Positions 1 through 9,593 of a stretch of DNA of 64,000 nt are shown piece after piece. Positions within the stretch are counted from its first letter, which is position 1, and each line of letters begins with the position of its first letter. A program made the position numbers and the translations under genes. The notes beneath the pieces were generated by a model. The model was not told where the DNA came from, searched no databases, and was given only the letters and a program-made list of their open reading frames with translations. The DNA is from Arthrobacter gallicola (lineage in GTDB: Bacteria; Actinomycetota; Actinomycetes; Actinomycetales; Micrococcaceae): positions 186,001-250,000 of the forward strand of contig NZ_JACSQD010000007.1 of assembly GCF_014836775.1 (NCBI RefSeq), given 5' to 3'.

Positions 1-16
1 CGTTTATCTGACCGTG

Positions 17-817
17 TCAGCTGACGCGGACGAAGCTTGCGCCGGGAAGATCGGACAGGGAGTGGAGGCCGGTGTTCATGCCGTTGAGACCGCCGCTGAT
101 GACCTGGCCGTTGCCGACGTAGATCGCAACGTGCCCGCCGGTGATAACCAGATCGCCGGCCTGCGGGGATCCCACTACGGTGCCGTAGGCGAAGAACTGG
201 GCCGGGGCGAGGTCGCCGACGGACTTGCCAACCGAACGCAGAGCCTTCTCGACCATGGCGGTGCAGTCCTGTGCGACGCCGATCTGAGCGTAGGCGGACG
301 CAACCAGGCCCGCAGCAACGCCGCTGGCGCTGACCGCAGGTGCAGCAGCTGCCGGTGCGGAGGAGGCGGTGGTGACGCCTGAGGCGGCCGGGGCCGGCGC
401 CGGTGCGGCGGCGGCCTGCTGTGCAGCGTATGCCTCCTGCTGGGCGGCGACGGCGGCAGCGGCTTCTTCCGCTGCAGCCAGCTCAGCGGCAGCGATCTGG
501 GCGCGGGCTTCAGCACCGGAAAGCGAGCCCGCAAGCGGGGCAACCGGAAGATCGAAGGGTGCCTGCTCGGAGACCGTTACGGTCCCGTTGGAGGTCACAA
601 CGTTAAGGGGGGTTGCTTCAAGTGCCTGGCGGTCGGTCGAAACCGGAGCGGCCTGGGCCGGCATACCAGCGGCCAGAACAAGGCCGGAAGCTGCGACGAC
701 GACGGCGGCCTGGCGGCCGACGGTTCCTGCGTTGGCGGTTACAGCCTTGGAAAGGGCCGTAAGCGTGCTGGTCGGAGCGGTGGCAGCGCGACGGCGGCCA
801 GATTTGATTGATGACAC
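17..817 (-). CDS. Secreted NlpC/P60-family peptidoglycan hydrolase
   Basis: About 266 residues. The N-terminus is basic, followed by a hydrophobic segment (about residues 35-57) ending in an Ala-rich cleavage region, so export is predicted. Residues 100-165 are an Ala/Glu/Gln coiled coil and an Ala/Pro linker. The C-terminal 100 residues carry the NlpC/P60 signature: a nucleophilic Cys in AQDCTAM and a His in GDLVITGGHVAIYVG. Such enzymes cleave D-gamma-glutamyl-diaminoacid or related stem-peptide bonds in the wall. I chose GTG at 817 because GGGAGAGG lies 9 nt upstream; an in-frame TTG at 835 lies inside the riboswitch end. Expression is probably controlled by the c-di-AMP riboswitch directly upstream. 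It lies downstream of, and on the same strand as, a second hydrolase (M23). Confidence 0.85.
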   Translation of the reverse strand: MSSIKSGRRRAATAPTSTLTALSKAVTANAGTVGRQAAVVVAASGLVLAAGMPAQAAPVSTDRQALEATPLNVVTSNGTVTVSEQAPFDLPVAPLAGSLSGAEARAQIAAAELAAAEEAAAAVAAQQEAYAAQQAAAAPAPAPAASGVTTASSAPAAAAPAVSASGVAAGLVASAYAQIGVAQDCTAMVEKALRSVGKSVGDLAPAQFFAYGTVVGSPQAGDLVITGGHVAIYVGNGQVISGGLNGMNTGLHSLSDLPGASFVRVS

Positions 818-827
818 AGTTTTTGCC

Positions 828-975
828 TCTCCCAATGCCTACGAGGTGAGCTGTCGGATTCGGATGGGAGTCACCCGGCCGCCGGACTGCGAAGTCCGGC
901 AACTTAACCCCTAGGGCTTCTTTCGAAACCCGAAATTGGTTCCCCCGCCTCTGCCATGCGATTTTGCGAACGGAT
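828..975 (-). promoter_or_regulatory. c-di-AMP riboswitch (ydaO/yuaA type) ahead of the NlpC/P60 gene
   Basis: Read on the minus strand, the leader has the conserved ydaO blocks in order: GGGGGAACCA, GGGGTTAAG, a GC hairpin (GCCGGACTTCGCAGTCCGGC), then CCGAATCCGACAGC followed by TCACCTCGTAGGC (positions 863-837). The last block runs into the ribosome-binding site GGGAGAGG of the gene. In Actinobacteria this RNA class usually sits before wall hydrolases and switches them off when c-di-AMP is high. The boundaries are approximate; identity rests on the ordered motifs. Confidence 0.85.
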
Positions 976-1104
976 CTCAAACGGTGGCAGAGCTCGGCGA
1001 TCCGCTTGAGAGTGCTTGACCTTTAGGCCGATCAGGCACGGTGACGAGAATATAACAACATCAAGGAAATGTCACGCTCAGGTCACGAAAAGATATTGGA
1101 GCGG

Positions 1105-1872
1105 TCACAGCCAGCCGAGAGGGTCGACAGGAGTGCCGTTTACGAGTACCTCAAAATGCAGGTGGCAGCCCGTCGAGGCGCCCGTGGTGCCGCTGGCTCC
1201 CACCAGGTCACCGCGCTGGACTTCATCCCCCACAGAGACACTGATCGCTGAGAGGTGGTTGTACGTGGTTTCCACCCCGTTGCCGTGGTCCACGACTACC
1301 CGGTTTCCACCGCCGTAGGCGTGCCATCCGGCGGACTTAACCTTGCCTGCCGCGGCGGCGGACACCTCAGTGCCGCAGGCTGCCGCAAAGTCCTGGCCGG
1401 TATGCAGCTCTCCCGCCGCGCCGGTGATGGGGCTGACCCGGTAACCGAAGGCTGAGGTCTGCACCAGCTCGGAGTCCAGCGGAGTCGCGAGCGTGCCTTT
1501 GGCAGCTGCCGGGATGACATCCGAGCCGGCCACGCTGAGTCCCTGCAGCTTCGCATCCGGATCAAACTTGCTGGTCAGCGCCGCCCGGTCGAACTCCAGT
1601 GTGGCGTTGGGATCGGCGGAAACCGGGGCGGGAGCCGCAGTGGCTTCCGGCGCCGGCAGCGGATCGACGGCTGCTGCCGTCGTCGGCAGGGCAACGGTCA
1701 GCACCAGCCCGGAGGCGGCGGCCGTGATGGCAAATTTCTGGGCAGATCCCCCCAGCGGGCGGCGGACAGGTTCCGCGCGTCGCCGGCCGGTGGTCCCGGC
1801 GGCGGCACGTGGGCGCACTGGAGCGGCCGTGGTTTCGGCCCTGCGCCTGCCCGAAGCAACGTGCTTCGACAA
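1105..1872 (-). CDS. Secreted M23-family metallopeptidase (LytM-like)
   Basis: 255 residues. Arg-rich N-terminus, hydrophobic export segment about residues 47-68, Pro/Ala linker, then an M23 domain from about residue 135. Visible zinc ligands are His157 and Asp161 (LHTGQD) and His239 (HLHFEV); His206 (YNHLS) and His237 fit the catalytic positions. The family cuts peptide cross-bridges in peptidoglycan. The start is TTG at 1872, with GAGAGGG 6-7 nt upstream. A second ydaO-type leader precedes it. It could act together with the NlpC/P60 hydrolase downstream on the same strand. Confidence 0.88.
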   Translation of the reverse strand: MSKHVASGRRRAETTAAPVRPRAAAGTTGRRRAEPVRRPLGGSAQKFAITAAASGLVLTVALPTTAAAVDPLPAPEATAAPAPVSADPNATLEFDRAALTSKFDPDAKLQGLSVAGSDVIPAAAKGTLATPLDSELVQTSAFGYRVSPITGAAGELHTGQDFAAACGTEVSAAAAGKVKSAGWHAYGGGNRVVVDHGNGVETTYNHLSAISVSVGDEVQRGDLVGASGTTGASTGCHLHFEVLVNGTPVDPLGWL

Positions 1873-2230
1873 GTGGTTCCCTCTCTACAAAGCCTGCGAA
1901 GTTAGCTGTCGGATTCGAGTAGAGAACTCGGCCCACGACGCGCGGGAGTACCGCTGTGCGGAATTCCTGTGCTGCTCGGAGGCTTCACCCCAAGACAGTG
2001 CTGGCACTGCCGGTTGATGGGTCCTCCGCCCCTGCCTGCGAACGGTTACACCTGCGGTCCAGTGGCAGGGTTCGGCTGTCGGACCGGTGAACGGTGTTGT
2101 TGCTGTAGTCAGAAGTCACTATAGGGGAAAAATCCCAAAAGATACCATTCCGTTACCCAGTCCCCGGACAGCTGGCCGGCAGCGCCCGCCATAACCACCG
2201 GGAAACCGTGCGGTTCCGGAACCGGACCGG
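1873..2230 (-). promoter_or_regulatory. 358-base gene-free stretch with a second c-di-AMP riboswitch
   Basis: No gene is visible here. On the minus strand, about 2045-1885 holds the ydaO blocks: GGAGGACCCA, GGGGTGAAGCC, and CGAATCCGACAGC followed by TAACTTCGCAGGC (1917-1892). These are followed by GAGAGGG and the TTG start of the M23 gene. A good -10 box, TATAGT (2123-2118), would give a leader of about 240 nt; no convincing -35 was seen. The remainder, 2130-2230, includes a short palindrome GGTTCCGGAACC that might end the iron-regulator transcript, but there is no U-tract. Confidence 0.82.
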
Positions 2231-2929
2231 CTACGCCTGGCTGGTGACGAAAACGTGCGCGGCCACTTCGGTGGGGAGCTCCAAAGCGCCTTCAATGCCG
2301 GGCACACGGACGGAGATGTACCCGCCGACCACCTCCGCGGTAATGGAGGCGCCGGGGCGCAGCCCGGCCTCATCCAGCTGCGCCAGCAGCTCCGGGTCCA
2401 CCTGGATGGGTTCTGCCAGCCGCAGCAGGTTCATCGGCGTGCCGGGAGCGGCTGCGCTGACGGCGGAGACCAGGTCCCGGTAGCCGTCCGCAGGGGCCAG
2501 GGCGGTGATTCCGCCCAGTGCCTCCAGGCCCGGGATGGGATTGCCGTACGGGGACTCCGTGGGCTGGCCGAGCAGGTCATAGAGCCGGCGTTCAACGCGT
2601 TCACTCATCACATGCTCCCAGCGGCACGCCTCATCGTGGACGTACGCCCAGTCCAGCCCGATCACGTCCGCCAGCAGCCGCTCGGCGAGACGGTGTTTAC
2701 GCATAACCTCGGTGGCGCGGCGCCGGCCAAGTTCGGTCAGTTCCAGCTGCCGGGTCCCTGACACAACAACCAGCCCGTCACGCTCCATCCGTCCGATGGT
2801 CTGCGAGACCGTCGGGCCGGAATGCCGCAGACGCTCTGCGATCCGCGCGCGGAGGGCCACGATGTTCTCCTCTTCGAGCTCAAGGATGGTTCGAAGATAC
2901 ATCTCAGTTGTGTCGATGAGGTCCGTCAT
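2231..2929 (-). CDS. ideR: Iron-dependent DtxR/IdeR-type repressor
   Basis: 232 residues: winged helix (1-73), dimerisation/metal domain (74-140) and a C-terminal SH3-like domain. It aligns with DtxR numbering without gaps in the first 110 residues. Met10, Cys102, Glu105 and His106 form the primary metal site, and His79, Glu83 and His98 the ancillary site. Cys102 and Met10 are the iron-type ligands, so IdeR/DtxR is favoured over MntR. The ATG at 2929 has AGGAG 10 nt upstream. In Actinobacteria the Fe(II) form represses siderophore uptake genes. It is divergent from serC. Confidence 0.93.
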   Translation of the reverse strand: MTDLIDTTEMYLRTILELEEENIVALRARIAERLRHSGPTVSQTIGRMERDGLVVVSGTRQLELTELGRRRATEVMRKHRLAERLLADVIGLDWAYVHDEACRWEHVMSERVERRLYDLLGQPTESPYGNPIPGLEALGGITALAPADGYRDLVSAVSAAAPGTPMNLLRLAEPIQVDPELLAQLDEAGLRPGASITAEVVGGYISVRVPGIEGALELPTEVAAHVFVTSQA

Positions 2930-3112
2930 GACCAGCCGCTCCTAGAATTCGTGCGGAAGATTGGGTTGAAAACCACTGCGGCGCAGACTGCGCCGCAGGT
3001 TCGCTTCCACGTTAGCCCATGGCGCCAATTCGGGGGCAATTATCCACTTTCGCTGCCCGTTGCCAACTCCCGTTCACAAATACCTGCGGCAGGGACCGGA
3101 GGTGCAGAATAG

Positions 3113-4285
<1,173 letters not shown>

Positions 4286-4299
4286 CATCCTGCCGGACC

Positions 4300-4326
4300 G
4301 GACCGGAGTGAGCTGACTCCCGGTCC
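4300..4326. terminator. Bidirectional hairpin terminator between serC and the MFS gene
   Basis: GGACCGGAGT and ACTCCCGGTCC form a 10-bp stem with one bulged base and a 6-nt loop. It lies between two convergent genes. There is no clear U-tract on either strand. Confidence 0.55.
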
Positions 4327-4350
4327 GATCCGCGGACAGGACCCCGGGCG

Positions 4351-5625
4351 CTACGGTGCCTTGGGGTCCTGTTCTGTTTCCCGGCTCGTTACTACCAGAC
4401 GGCGGCGGACCGTGCGGTCATAGTGCAGCCGCAGGTGGTGGGACCGCCAGGCCCAGACCAGGCCGATGACGGCGGTGATCAGTCCGGAAGCCGCGGCGAC
4501 GCCCAGGCTCCAGCGGGGTCCGAAGGCATTCGATACCCAGCCGACGATTGGAGCGCCCAGCGGGGTGCCGCCCATAAAGATGGCGAAGTAAAGCGCCATG
4601 ACCCGCCCGCGCATCACCGGCGCCGTCGTCGTCTGCACGTACGCGTTGGCACTGGTCATCAGGGTGAGCGCAAACAGCCCGGTGGGGATCAGGGAGAGCG
4701 CAAAAATCCACAGTGTGGGTGACGCCGCGGCCACGGCGCAGGAAAGACCGAAGGCGCCCGCTGCCCCGAAGATGAACCGGAGCCTTGGTTTGTCCCTGCG
4801 GGCGGAGAGCAGGGCTCCGGTCACCGAACCGATGGCCATGATCGAGTTCAGCAGGCCAAAGATCCCGGCGTCCTGGCCGAACTCGGTCCGGGCCATGGCC
4901 GCGATATAGACGGCGAAGTTCAACCCGAAGGTACCCACGATGAAGATGGCCACCAGCACCATGATCAGGTCCGGCCGGTAGCGCACGTACTTCAGTCCGG
5001 CGCGGATCCGTCCCTTCCCGGCCGGAGCCTTCGGCAGGATGCGGAGCTCTCCGGACCGCATCTTCAGCAGAGCCAGGATCATGGCCGCGAACGTCACCGT
5101 ATTAATCAGGAAGACCCATCCCGGACCAACTGCCACGGTCAGCAGACCGGCGACAGCCGGACCGATCATCCGGGCACCGTTGAAGGAGGCACTGTTAAGC
5201 GCGACGGCGTTGGGCAGGTTTTCTTCGCTGACCACTTCGGAAACGAAGCTCTGCCGTGCCGGCGCATCGATGGCTGACACAATGCCGAGGGCCAGGGCAA
5301 ACGCATAGACATGCCAGAGATGCGCGTGGCCGGACAGCACCAGCAGGCCCAGCCCCGCACCCAGGGCAGCCATTGCCACCTGGGTGGTGAGGAGGACCTT
5401 GCGGCGGTCATACGTATCCGCTATCAGGCCGGCCCAGGGGGCCAGCAGCAGCTGGGGACCGAGCTGGAGCGCCATAACAATCCCCATGGCTGCTGCATCC
5501 TGGTGGGTCAGGATGTCATAAACCAGCCAGTCCTGGGCGGTGCGCTGCATCCAGGTGCCGATATTGGAGACAAGCGCTCCCAGGAACCAGATGCGGTAGT
5601 TGAAAATGCGAAGCGAACGGAACAT
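4351..5625 (-). CDS. MFS transporter (DHA3/EntS-like)
   Basis: 424 residues with about 12 hydrophobic segments. The N-terminus FRSLRIFNYRIWFLGALVSN and the loop GLIADTYDRRKVL (MFS motif A variant) place it in the DHA3/MFS_3 drug or siderophore efflux branch. The substrate cannot be read from sequence. ATG 5625 has AGGAGTG 8 nt upstream. It is the last gene of a likely operon with the cold-shock and DUF3027 genes (54-nt gap). Confidence 0.8.
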   Translation of the reverse strand: MFRSLRIFNYRIWFLGALVSNIGTWMQRTAQDWLVYDILTHQDAAAMGIVMALQLGPQLLLAPWAGLIADTYDRRKVLLTTQVAMAALGAGLGLLVLSGHAHLWHVYAFALALGIVSAIDAPARQSFVSEVVSEENLPNAVALNSASFNGARMIGPAVAGLLTVAVGPGWVFLINTVTFAAMILALLKMRSGELRILPKAPAGKGRIRAGLKYVRYRPDLIMVLVAIFIVGTFGLNFAVYIAAMARTEFGQDAGIFGLLNSIMAIGSVTGALLSARRDKPRLRFIFGAAGAFGLSCAVAAASPTLWIFALSLIPTGLFALTLMTSANAYVQTTTAPVMRGRVMALYFAIFMGGTPLGAPIVGWVSNAFGPRWSLGVAAASGLITAVIGLVWAWRSHHLRLHYDRTVRRRLVVTSRETEQDPKAP

Positions 5626-5679
5626 CCGGGTTCACTCCTCCCTATCGGGATCATGAACCGCGTTCCAAACACTCACCGG

Positions 5680-6186
5680 TTATTCGTCCTCCATTGCCGC
5701 AGTCTTGGGAGCGGCGTCCTGTTCTGCTTCGGTGTCTTCGGGTTCCGCGCCTGATTCGACGGCTGCGTCAGCAGTGGCCTGGGCCGCGGCAGCTTCCGCC
5801 GCCTCGGCGGCCACGTCTTCGGGCCTGATCCGCTCGGACCAGGGCACCCATTCCGGCGCCAGGATCGAGTCTTCCGAGGGCAGGAGCCCGACTTCACAAA
5901 CCGTGGCGGTTTTTCCGCGGGGAACGCGGGCCAGGGTGGCAAACCACTGCCAGCCGCGGTAGCCGGGACGATTGGCCGCGAACCGGTGCGTTACCAGCCG
6001 GTCCGCCTCAGGAACTACGCCGATGTAGTCGCCGATCTGTTCCTCGGGAACCACCTCAAGCAATCCAGCCCGTGCCGTTTCCAGCGCAGCAGCCAGCACG
6101 GCATCCGGCTTGGACGGGCGCCGCGGGGCTTTCCTGGCCGTTGCCTTTTTGGGCTCTTCTGTGGGAGCAGTCGTGTCGTTGTTCAC
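5680..6186 (-). CDS. DUF3027 family protein
   Basis: 168 residues, soluble. The N-terminus is Lys/Pro/Arg-rich. The conserved core is HRFAANRPGYRGWQWFATLARVP followed by EVGLLPSEDSILAPEWVPWSERIRPED, which is the DUF3027 signature. The tail is Ala/Glu-rich and acidic. The function is unknown; the family is largely actinobacterial and usually sits beside a cold-shock gene, as here (15-nt gap). GTG at 6186 is the start. Confidence 0.85.
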   Translation of the reverse strand: MNNDTTAPTEEPKKATARKAPRRPSKPDAVLAAALETARAGLLEVVPEEQIGDYIGVVPEADRLVTHRFAANRPGYRGWQWFATLARVPRGKTATVCEVGLLPSEDSILAPEWVPWSERIRPEDVAAEAAEAAAAQATADAAVESGAEPEDTEAEQDAAPKTAAMEDE

Positions 6187-6201
6187 TCGGAGGCTCTACC
6201 T

Positions 6202-6585
6202 CTAGGCGTCGAGGTCGTCGGCTACGGCCCGCAGCACCGCCGCGACCTTGGCGGCGTGCTTCTTCTCCGGGTACCTGCCACGGCGCAGGCCATTGGAGAT
6301 GCCATCGAGCAGCTTGATCAGGTCTTCGGTGATCACAGCCATGTCATCCGCAGGTTTGCGCGTAGCCTTGACCACCGACGGCGGAGCCTCCAGTATCCGG
6401 GCGGACAGCGCCTGCGGGCCGCGGCGCCCGTCTGCGACACCAAACTCCATGCGTGTTCCGGGCTTCACCTCGGTCACACCGGAGGGAAGCGCTGAGGCAT
6501 GCAGGAATACTTCCTGGCCGTCGTCAGTGGCCAGGAATCCAAATCCCTTACCAGTGTCGAACCACTTGACCTTGCCGATGGGCAC
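6202..6585 (-). CDS. Cold-shock domain protein with C-terminal extension
   Basis: 127 residues. Residues 1-66 are a cold-shock domain: VKWFDTGKGFGFL contains RNP1 and VFLHASAL contains RNP2, both nucleic-acid-binding. About 60 extra residues follow, which the 67-residue Csp at 16.9 kb lacks; they look helical and basic (GLRRGRYPEKKHAAKVAAVLRAV). It starts with GTG. Likely an RNA chaperone and the first gene of the csp-DUF3027-MFS operon. Confidence 0.9.
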   Translation of the reverse strand: MPIGKVKWFDTGKGFGFLATDDGQEVFLHASALPSGVTEVKPGTRMEFGVADGRRGPQALSARILEAPPSVVKATRKPADDMAVITEDLIKLLDGISNGLRRGRYPEKKHAAKVAAVLRAVADDLDA

Positions 6586-6767
6586 TTCGCTTACCTCGTT
6601 CTTGTCTGAAGTTCTTCGTTAATGGGTACGGCGCGCTCACGCGCACGTATGTTACTGCTCGCCATACTGCATCCGCCGGCAGCGGCCGGACACCTAGAGA
6701 GATACTACGGTGAAGTCTGTTCCCTTTAGAATATCCCCTGCCCCCAAGCCTTCCCCCGGCCGCAGCT

Positions 6768-6797
6768 TTGTGAGCGTGAATTTTTAGCTGCTAGCGT
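6768..6797 (+). promoter_or_regulatory. Promoter of the 103-residue membrane protein
   Basis: The -35 TTGTGA, an 18-nt spacer and the -10 TAGCGT end 8 nt before ATG 6806, so the transcript would have almost no 5' leader. Confidence 0.5.
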
Positions 6798-6805
6798 TTA
6801 AGCCC

Positions 6806-7117
6806 ATGGAGCCCCGCCTGCCCGAGACCGGTAAAACCCCCGGACAAACAGCCAATTCCGCGTTCGGAAGCACTGCGCCGGGACCAGGCGCCGTGCCCCG
6901 GTCCCGCCGTTCGGCGGTTCGGCGGATCTTGACCGTGCTGGCCGCCGTGCTGGCCGTCGCCGGCGTCGCCAGCCTGGGACTGCTTCTGCTGCAGGCGCTG
7001 GGAGGGGCGGAGATCTGGCCCGGTTTCGCTGCCGGAGCCTTCTACGCACTGCCGGCCGCGTTTCTCCTGATGGCCGGGCTGGTAATTGGCTCAATCGTGC
7101 ACCGGCGGCGCGGCTAA
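6806..7117 (+). CDS. Small membrane protein, unknown function
   Basis: 103 residues. A disordered Pro/Ser/Gly N-terminus of about 30 residues with a basic stop (RSRRSAVRR) precedes two transmembrane segments (about 37-60 and 70-96), and the protein ends in HRRRG. I recognise no domain. It lies 40 nt before the helicase-associated gene on the same strand and may share its transcript. Its near-leaderless promoter supports it being real. Confidence 0.65.
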   Translation: MEPRLPETGKTPGQTANSAFGSTAPGPGAVPRSRRSAVRRILTVLAAVLAVAGVASLGLLLLQALGGAEIWPGFAAGAFYALPAAFLLMAGLVIGSIVHRRRG

Positions 7118-7157
7118 CCCGTTTGTTTTTGGCCCTACTCGGGTAACGTATTGGACG

Positions 7158-9593
7158 ATGTCCGCGATCCGAGCCTTGGCAGAAGACCTTGCAGCGCGCA
7201 GTGACGAACAACTGCGTGAGCTCCTCACCGCCCGGCCGGACCTGGCACTTCCCCCGGTCCCGGATTTCCAGGCCCTGGCGGCCCGCGCTTCAACGCGCAT
7301 CAGCGTACAGCGCGCCCTGGAAAAGCTCACCGCTCCTCAGCTGCAGGTGCTGGAAGCACTGGATCTGACCACCAATGAAGATTCCCACCTGAGCACCACC
7401 GCGTCCTGGCTCAAAGCCTCGATTGCCGGTTCCACCATCAAGGCCCTGGATTCGATCCTGAGCTACCTGCACAGCCTCGCCCTCCTCCGCCGCGCCACGC
7501 CGCACCCGGGCGCCCCCAAAGCCGATGCCGGACGCCGTTTCTACCTGCCCGTCTCCGTTCTGGGGGATGCGCTGGGCGCCTATCCGGCCGGACTCGGACG
7601 GCCCTATTCCACCCTGGCTGCCCAGCAGCCCGAGTTCGGCCAGCGCCTGGTGGGGATCGTCGAGGGACTGCGCGAGCGCGGGCTTCCCCTGGAGAAGGCC
7701 GATACCCCGGCAACCGCCGCCCACTCGCTGCACCATCTGGTCTCAGACCCGGCCGGCTGGGAGGCACTCATGGCTGATGCCCCGCCGCAGACCGGTGAAC
7801 TGCTCCGGCGCTTCAAATACTCGCCGGTCGGAACGATTCCCAAGAAGGCCGCCATCAGCCGGGCGGTCCTCGACAATCCCTCCCCTACACCGGTGGAATG
7901 GCTCGTGGCACACGGTCTGCTGGTTCCGCTCGATGCCCTGCATGTGGAGCTCCCCCGGCCCGTGGGACAGGCTTCCCGCGGCCACGTCATCGTCTCGGAT
8001 TTCCAGCTGGAACCCGTGGCTCCGGAGCCCCGGCCCGTGCCGCACACGCTGCGGGACAATGCTGCCTTCGGAGCGGTGGCTGAGACCCTGCGCCTGCTCA
8101 CCGAGCTGCTCTCCCTGACCAGTACGGCACCCGTTGGCACCCTGCGTTCAGGCGGAGTCGGGGTTCGGGAAGTCCGCCGGGTCTCCGAAGCGCTGCGGCT
8201 GGATATCGGGGCCACCGCCTGGCTGCTGGAACTGGCGGCGCTCTCCGGGCTCCTGGTTCTCGACGCCGCCACCGCCCGCTGGGGAACCGCGGAGAATGAC
8301 TGGCTGACACTGGACCGCGAGGTGCAGTGGCGCCGCCTGGTGGAGTCCTGGCTGGAAGCGGAACGGGCACCGTCCCTGGTGGGTGGCCCGCTGCCCGGCG
8401 GCGGATCGCTGAATGCCCTCGCCGGGGAGCTCTCCCGCCCGGACGCTCCCCTGGTCCGGCGTCGAACACTGGAAATGCTCGCGGCCCTCTCCGCGGACGG
8501 CGAAGGCCACGAATCGCATTCCGGCGCCTTCGACGTCGAGGATCTGCTCAGCGCTCTCACCTGGCACCAGCCGCGCCTGCAGCGGCGCTTCGCCCGTCTG
8601 GTACCCGGGATCCTGAAAGAAGCGGCCCAGCTGGGCCTGATCGGTTCCGGCGCCCTCACCGAACTCGGTGCGGCCGTTGCCGCGTCCGATTTTGAACAAG
8701 CGGCCAGCCGGCTGCGCGAGGCTCTGCCCGAGCCGCTGAGCTCCTTCCTGCTGCAGGCTGACCTCACCGCCGTTGCTCCCGGCTACCTGGAACCGTCCGT
8801 GGCCCGCCAGCTGGCCCTGATGTCGACCCCCGAAGGCCAGGGACCCGCGGCAATCTACCGGTTCTCCGCCGATTCCATCCGGCGGGCCCTGGACGCGGAG
8901 ATGGATGCGGCGTCCATCCTGGAGTTCCTGGCACACTATTCGGCCACCGAAATCCCCCAGCCCCTGCGGTACCTGGTGGAGGACACCGCCGCCCGGCACG
9001 GACGCCTGCGCATCGGGGCGGCCTGGAGCTACCTGCGCAGCGATGACGAAGCCGGACTGAACGCCCTGATGGCTGATCCGCGCTCCGCCTCGCTCGGGCT
9101 GACCCGGCTTGCGCCGACCGTCATTTCCTCGGCAGCTACTCCCCAGGAACTGGCACTCGCCATCCGGGATCTTGGCTACGCTCCGGTGATGGAAGGCCGG
9201 GCCCGGGAAGCCAACGGTTCCCATGCCCGCCCGCCTGTGCCCGCGTCGTCGTCGTCCCGGGTCCGGGTGAATCAGTGGGAACTGAGCGACACCGACCTCG
9301 ATGCTCAGATAGCCGCCCTGCGCGGCCGCGGACCTGCCGGCGCCCAGAAGCACGATGAGTCAATGCCGCTGGTCAGCCTGGAAACCCTCCGCACGGCCAT
9401 CCGGATTAAAAGCTCGGTCCGCATGGGCGTGGTGGACAGCCAGGGGAATGAGCGGCAGGAGATTTTTGTTCCTCTGTCAGTGGGAGAAGGCCGGGTACGG
9501 GTCTTTGATCCACGCCGCGACGTTGAGCGCGTAGTGTCGATACATCGGATTATGGACGTGGAAATAGTGGAGGGCAGCCCGGCACATGGTTGA
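7158..9593 (+). CDS. Helicase-associated protein (Helicase_C_3 type), XPB partner
   Basis: 811 residues from ATG 7158; an in-frame upstream start at 7086 would overlap the preceding gene. It has no ATPase motifs. It opens with winged-helix-like repeats (LTAPQLQVLEALDL). The C-terminus (LETLRTAIRIKSSVRMGVVDSQGNERQEIFVPLSVGEGRVRVFDP) is a WYL-like beta domain typical of this family. The gene overlaps the XPB helicase start by 8 nt, a conserved actinobacterial pair, so a common complex in DNA repair or transcription-coupled processes is inferred. Confidence 0.82.
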   Translation: MSAIRALAEDLAARSDEQLRELLTARPDLALPPVPDFQALAARASTRISVQRALEKLTAPQLQVLEALDLTTNEDSHLSTTASWLKASIAGSTIKALDSILSYLHSLALLRRATPHPGAPKADAGRRFYLPVSVLGDALGAYPAGLGRPYSTLAAQQPEFGQRLVGIVEGLRERGLPLEKADTPATAAHSLHHLVSDPAGWEALMADAPPQTGELLRRFKYSPVGTIPKKAAISRAVLDNPSPTPVEWLVAHGLLVPLDALHVELPRPVGQASRGHVIVSDFQLEPVAPEPRPVPHTLRDNAAFGAVAETLRLLTELLSLTSTAPVGTLRSGGVGVREVRRVSEALRLDIGATAWLLELAALSGLLVLDAATARWGTAENDWLTLDREVQWRRLVESWLEAERAPSLVGGPLPGGGSLNALAGELSRPDAPLVRRRTLEMLAALSADGEGHESHSGAFDVEDLLSALTWHQPRLQRRFARLVPGILKEAAQLGLIGSGALTELGAAVAASDFEQAASRLREALPEPLSSFLLQADLTAVAPGYLEPSVARQLALMSTPEGQGPAAIYRFSADSIRRALDAEMDAASILEFLAHYSATEIPQPLRYLVEDTAARHGRLRIGAAWSYLRSDDEAGLNALMADPRSASLGLTRLAPTVISSAATPQELALAIRDLGYAPVMEGRAREANGSHARPPVPASSSSRVRVNQWELSDTDLDAQIAALRGRGPAGAQKHDESMPLVSLETLRTAIRIKSSVRMGVVDSQGNERQEIFVPLSVGEGRVRVFDPRRDVERVVSIHRIMDVEIVEGSPAHG

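Noticed and set aside
7604..9353. Long minus-strand frames (387 and 401 codons) inside the helicase-associated gene
   Set aside because: Low-complexity translations without motifs, opposite a clear family member.
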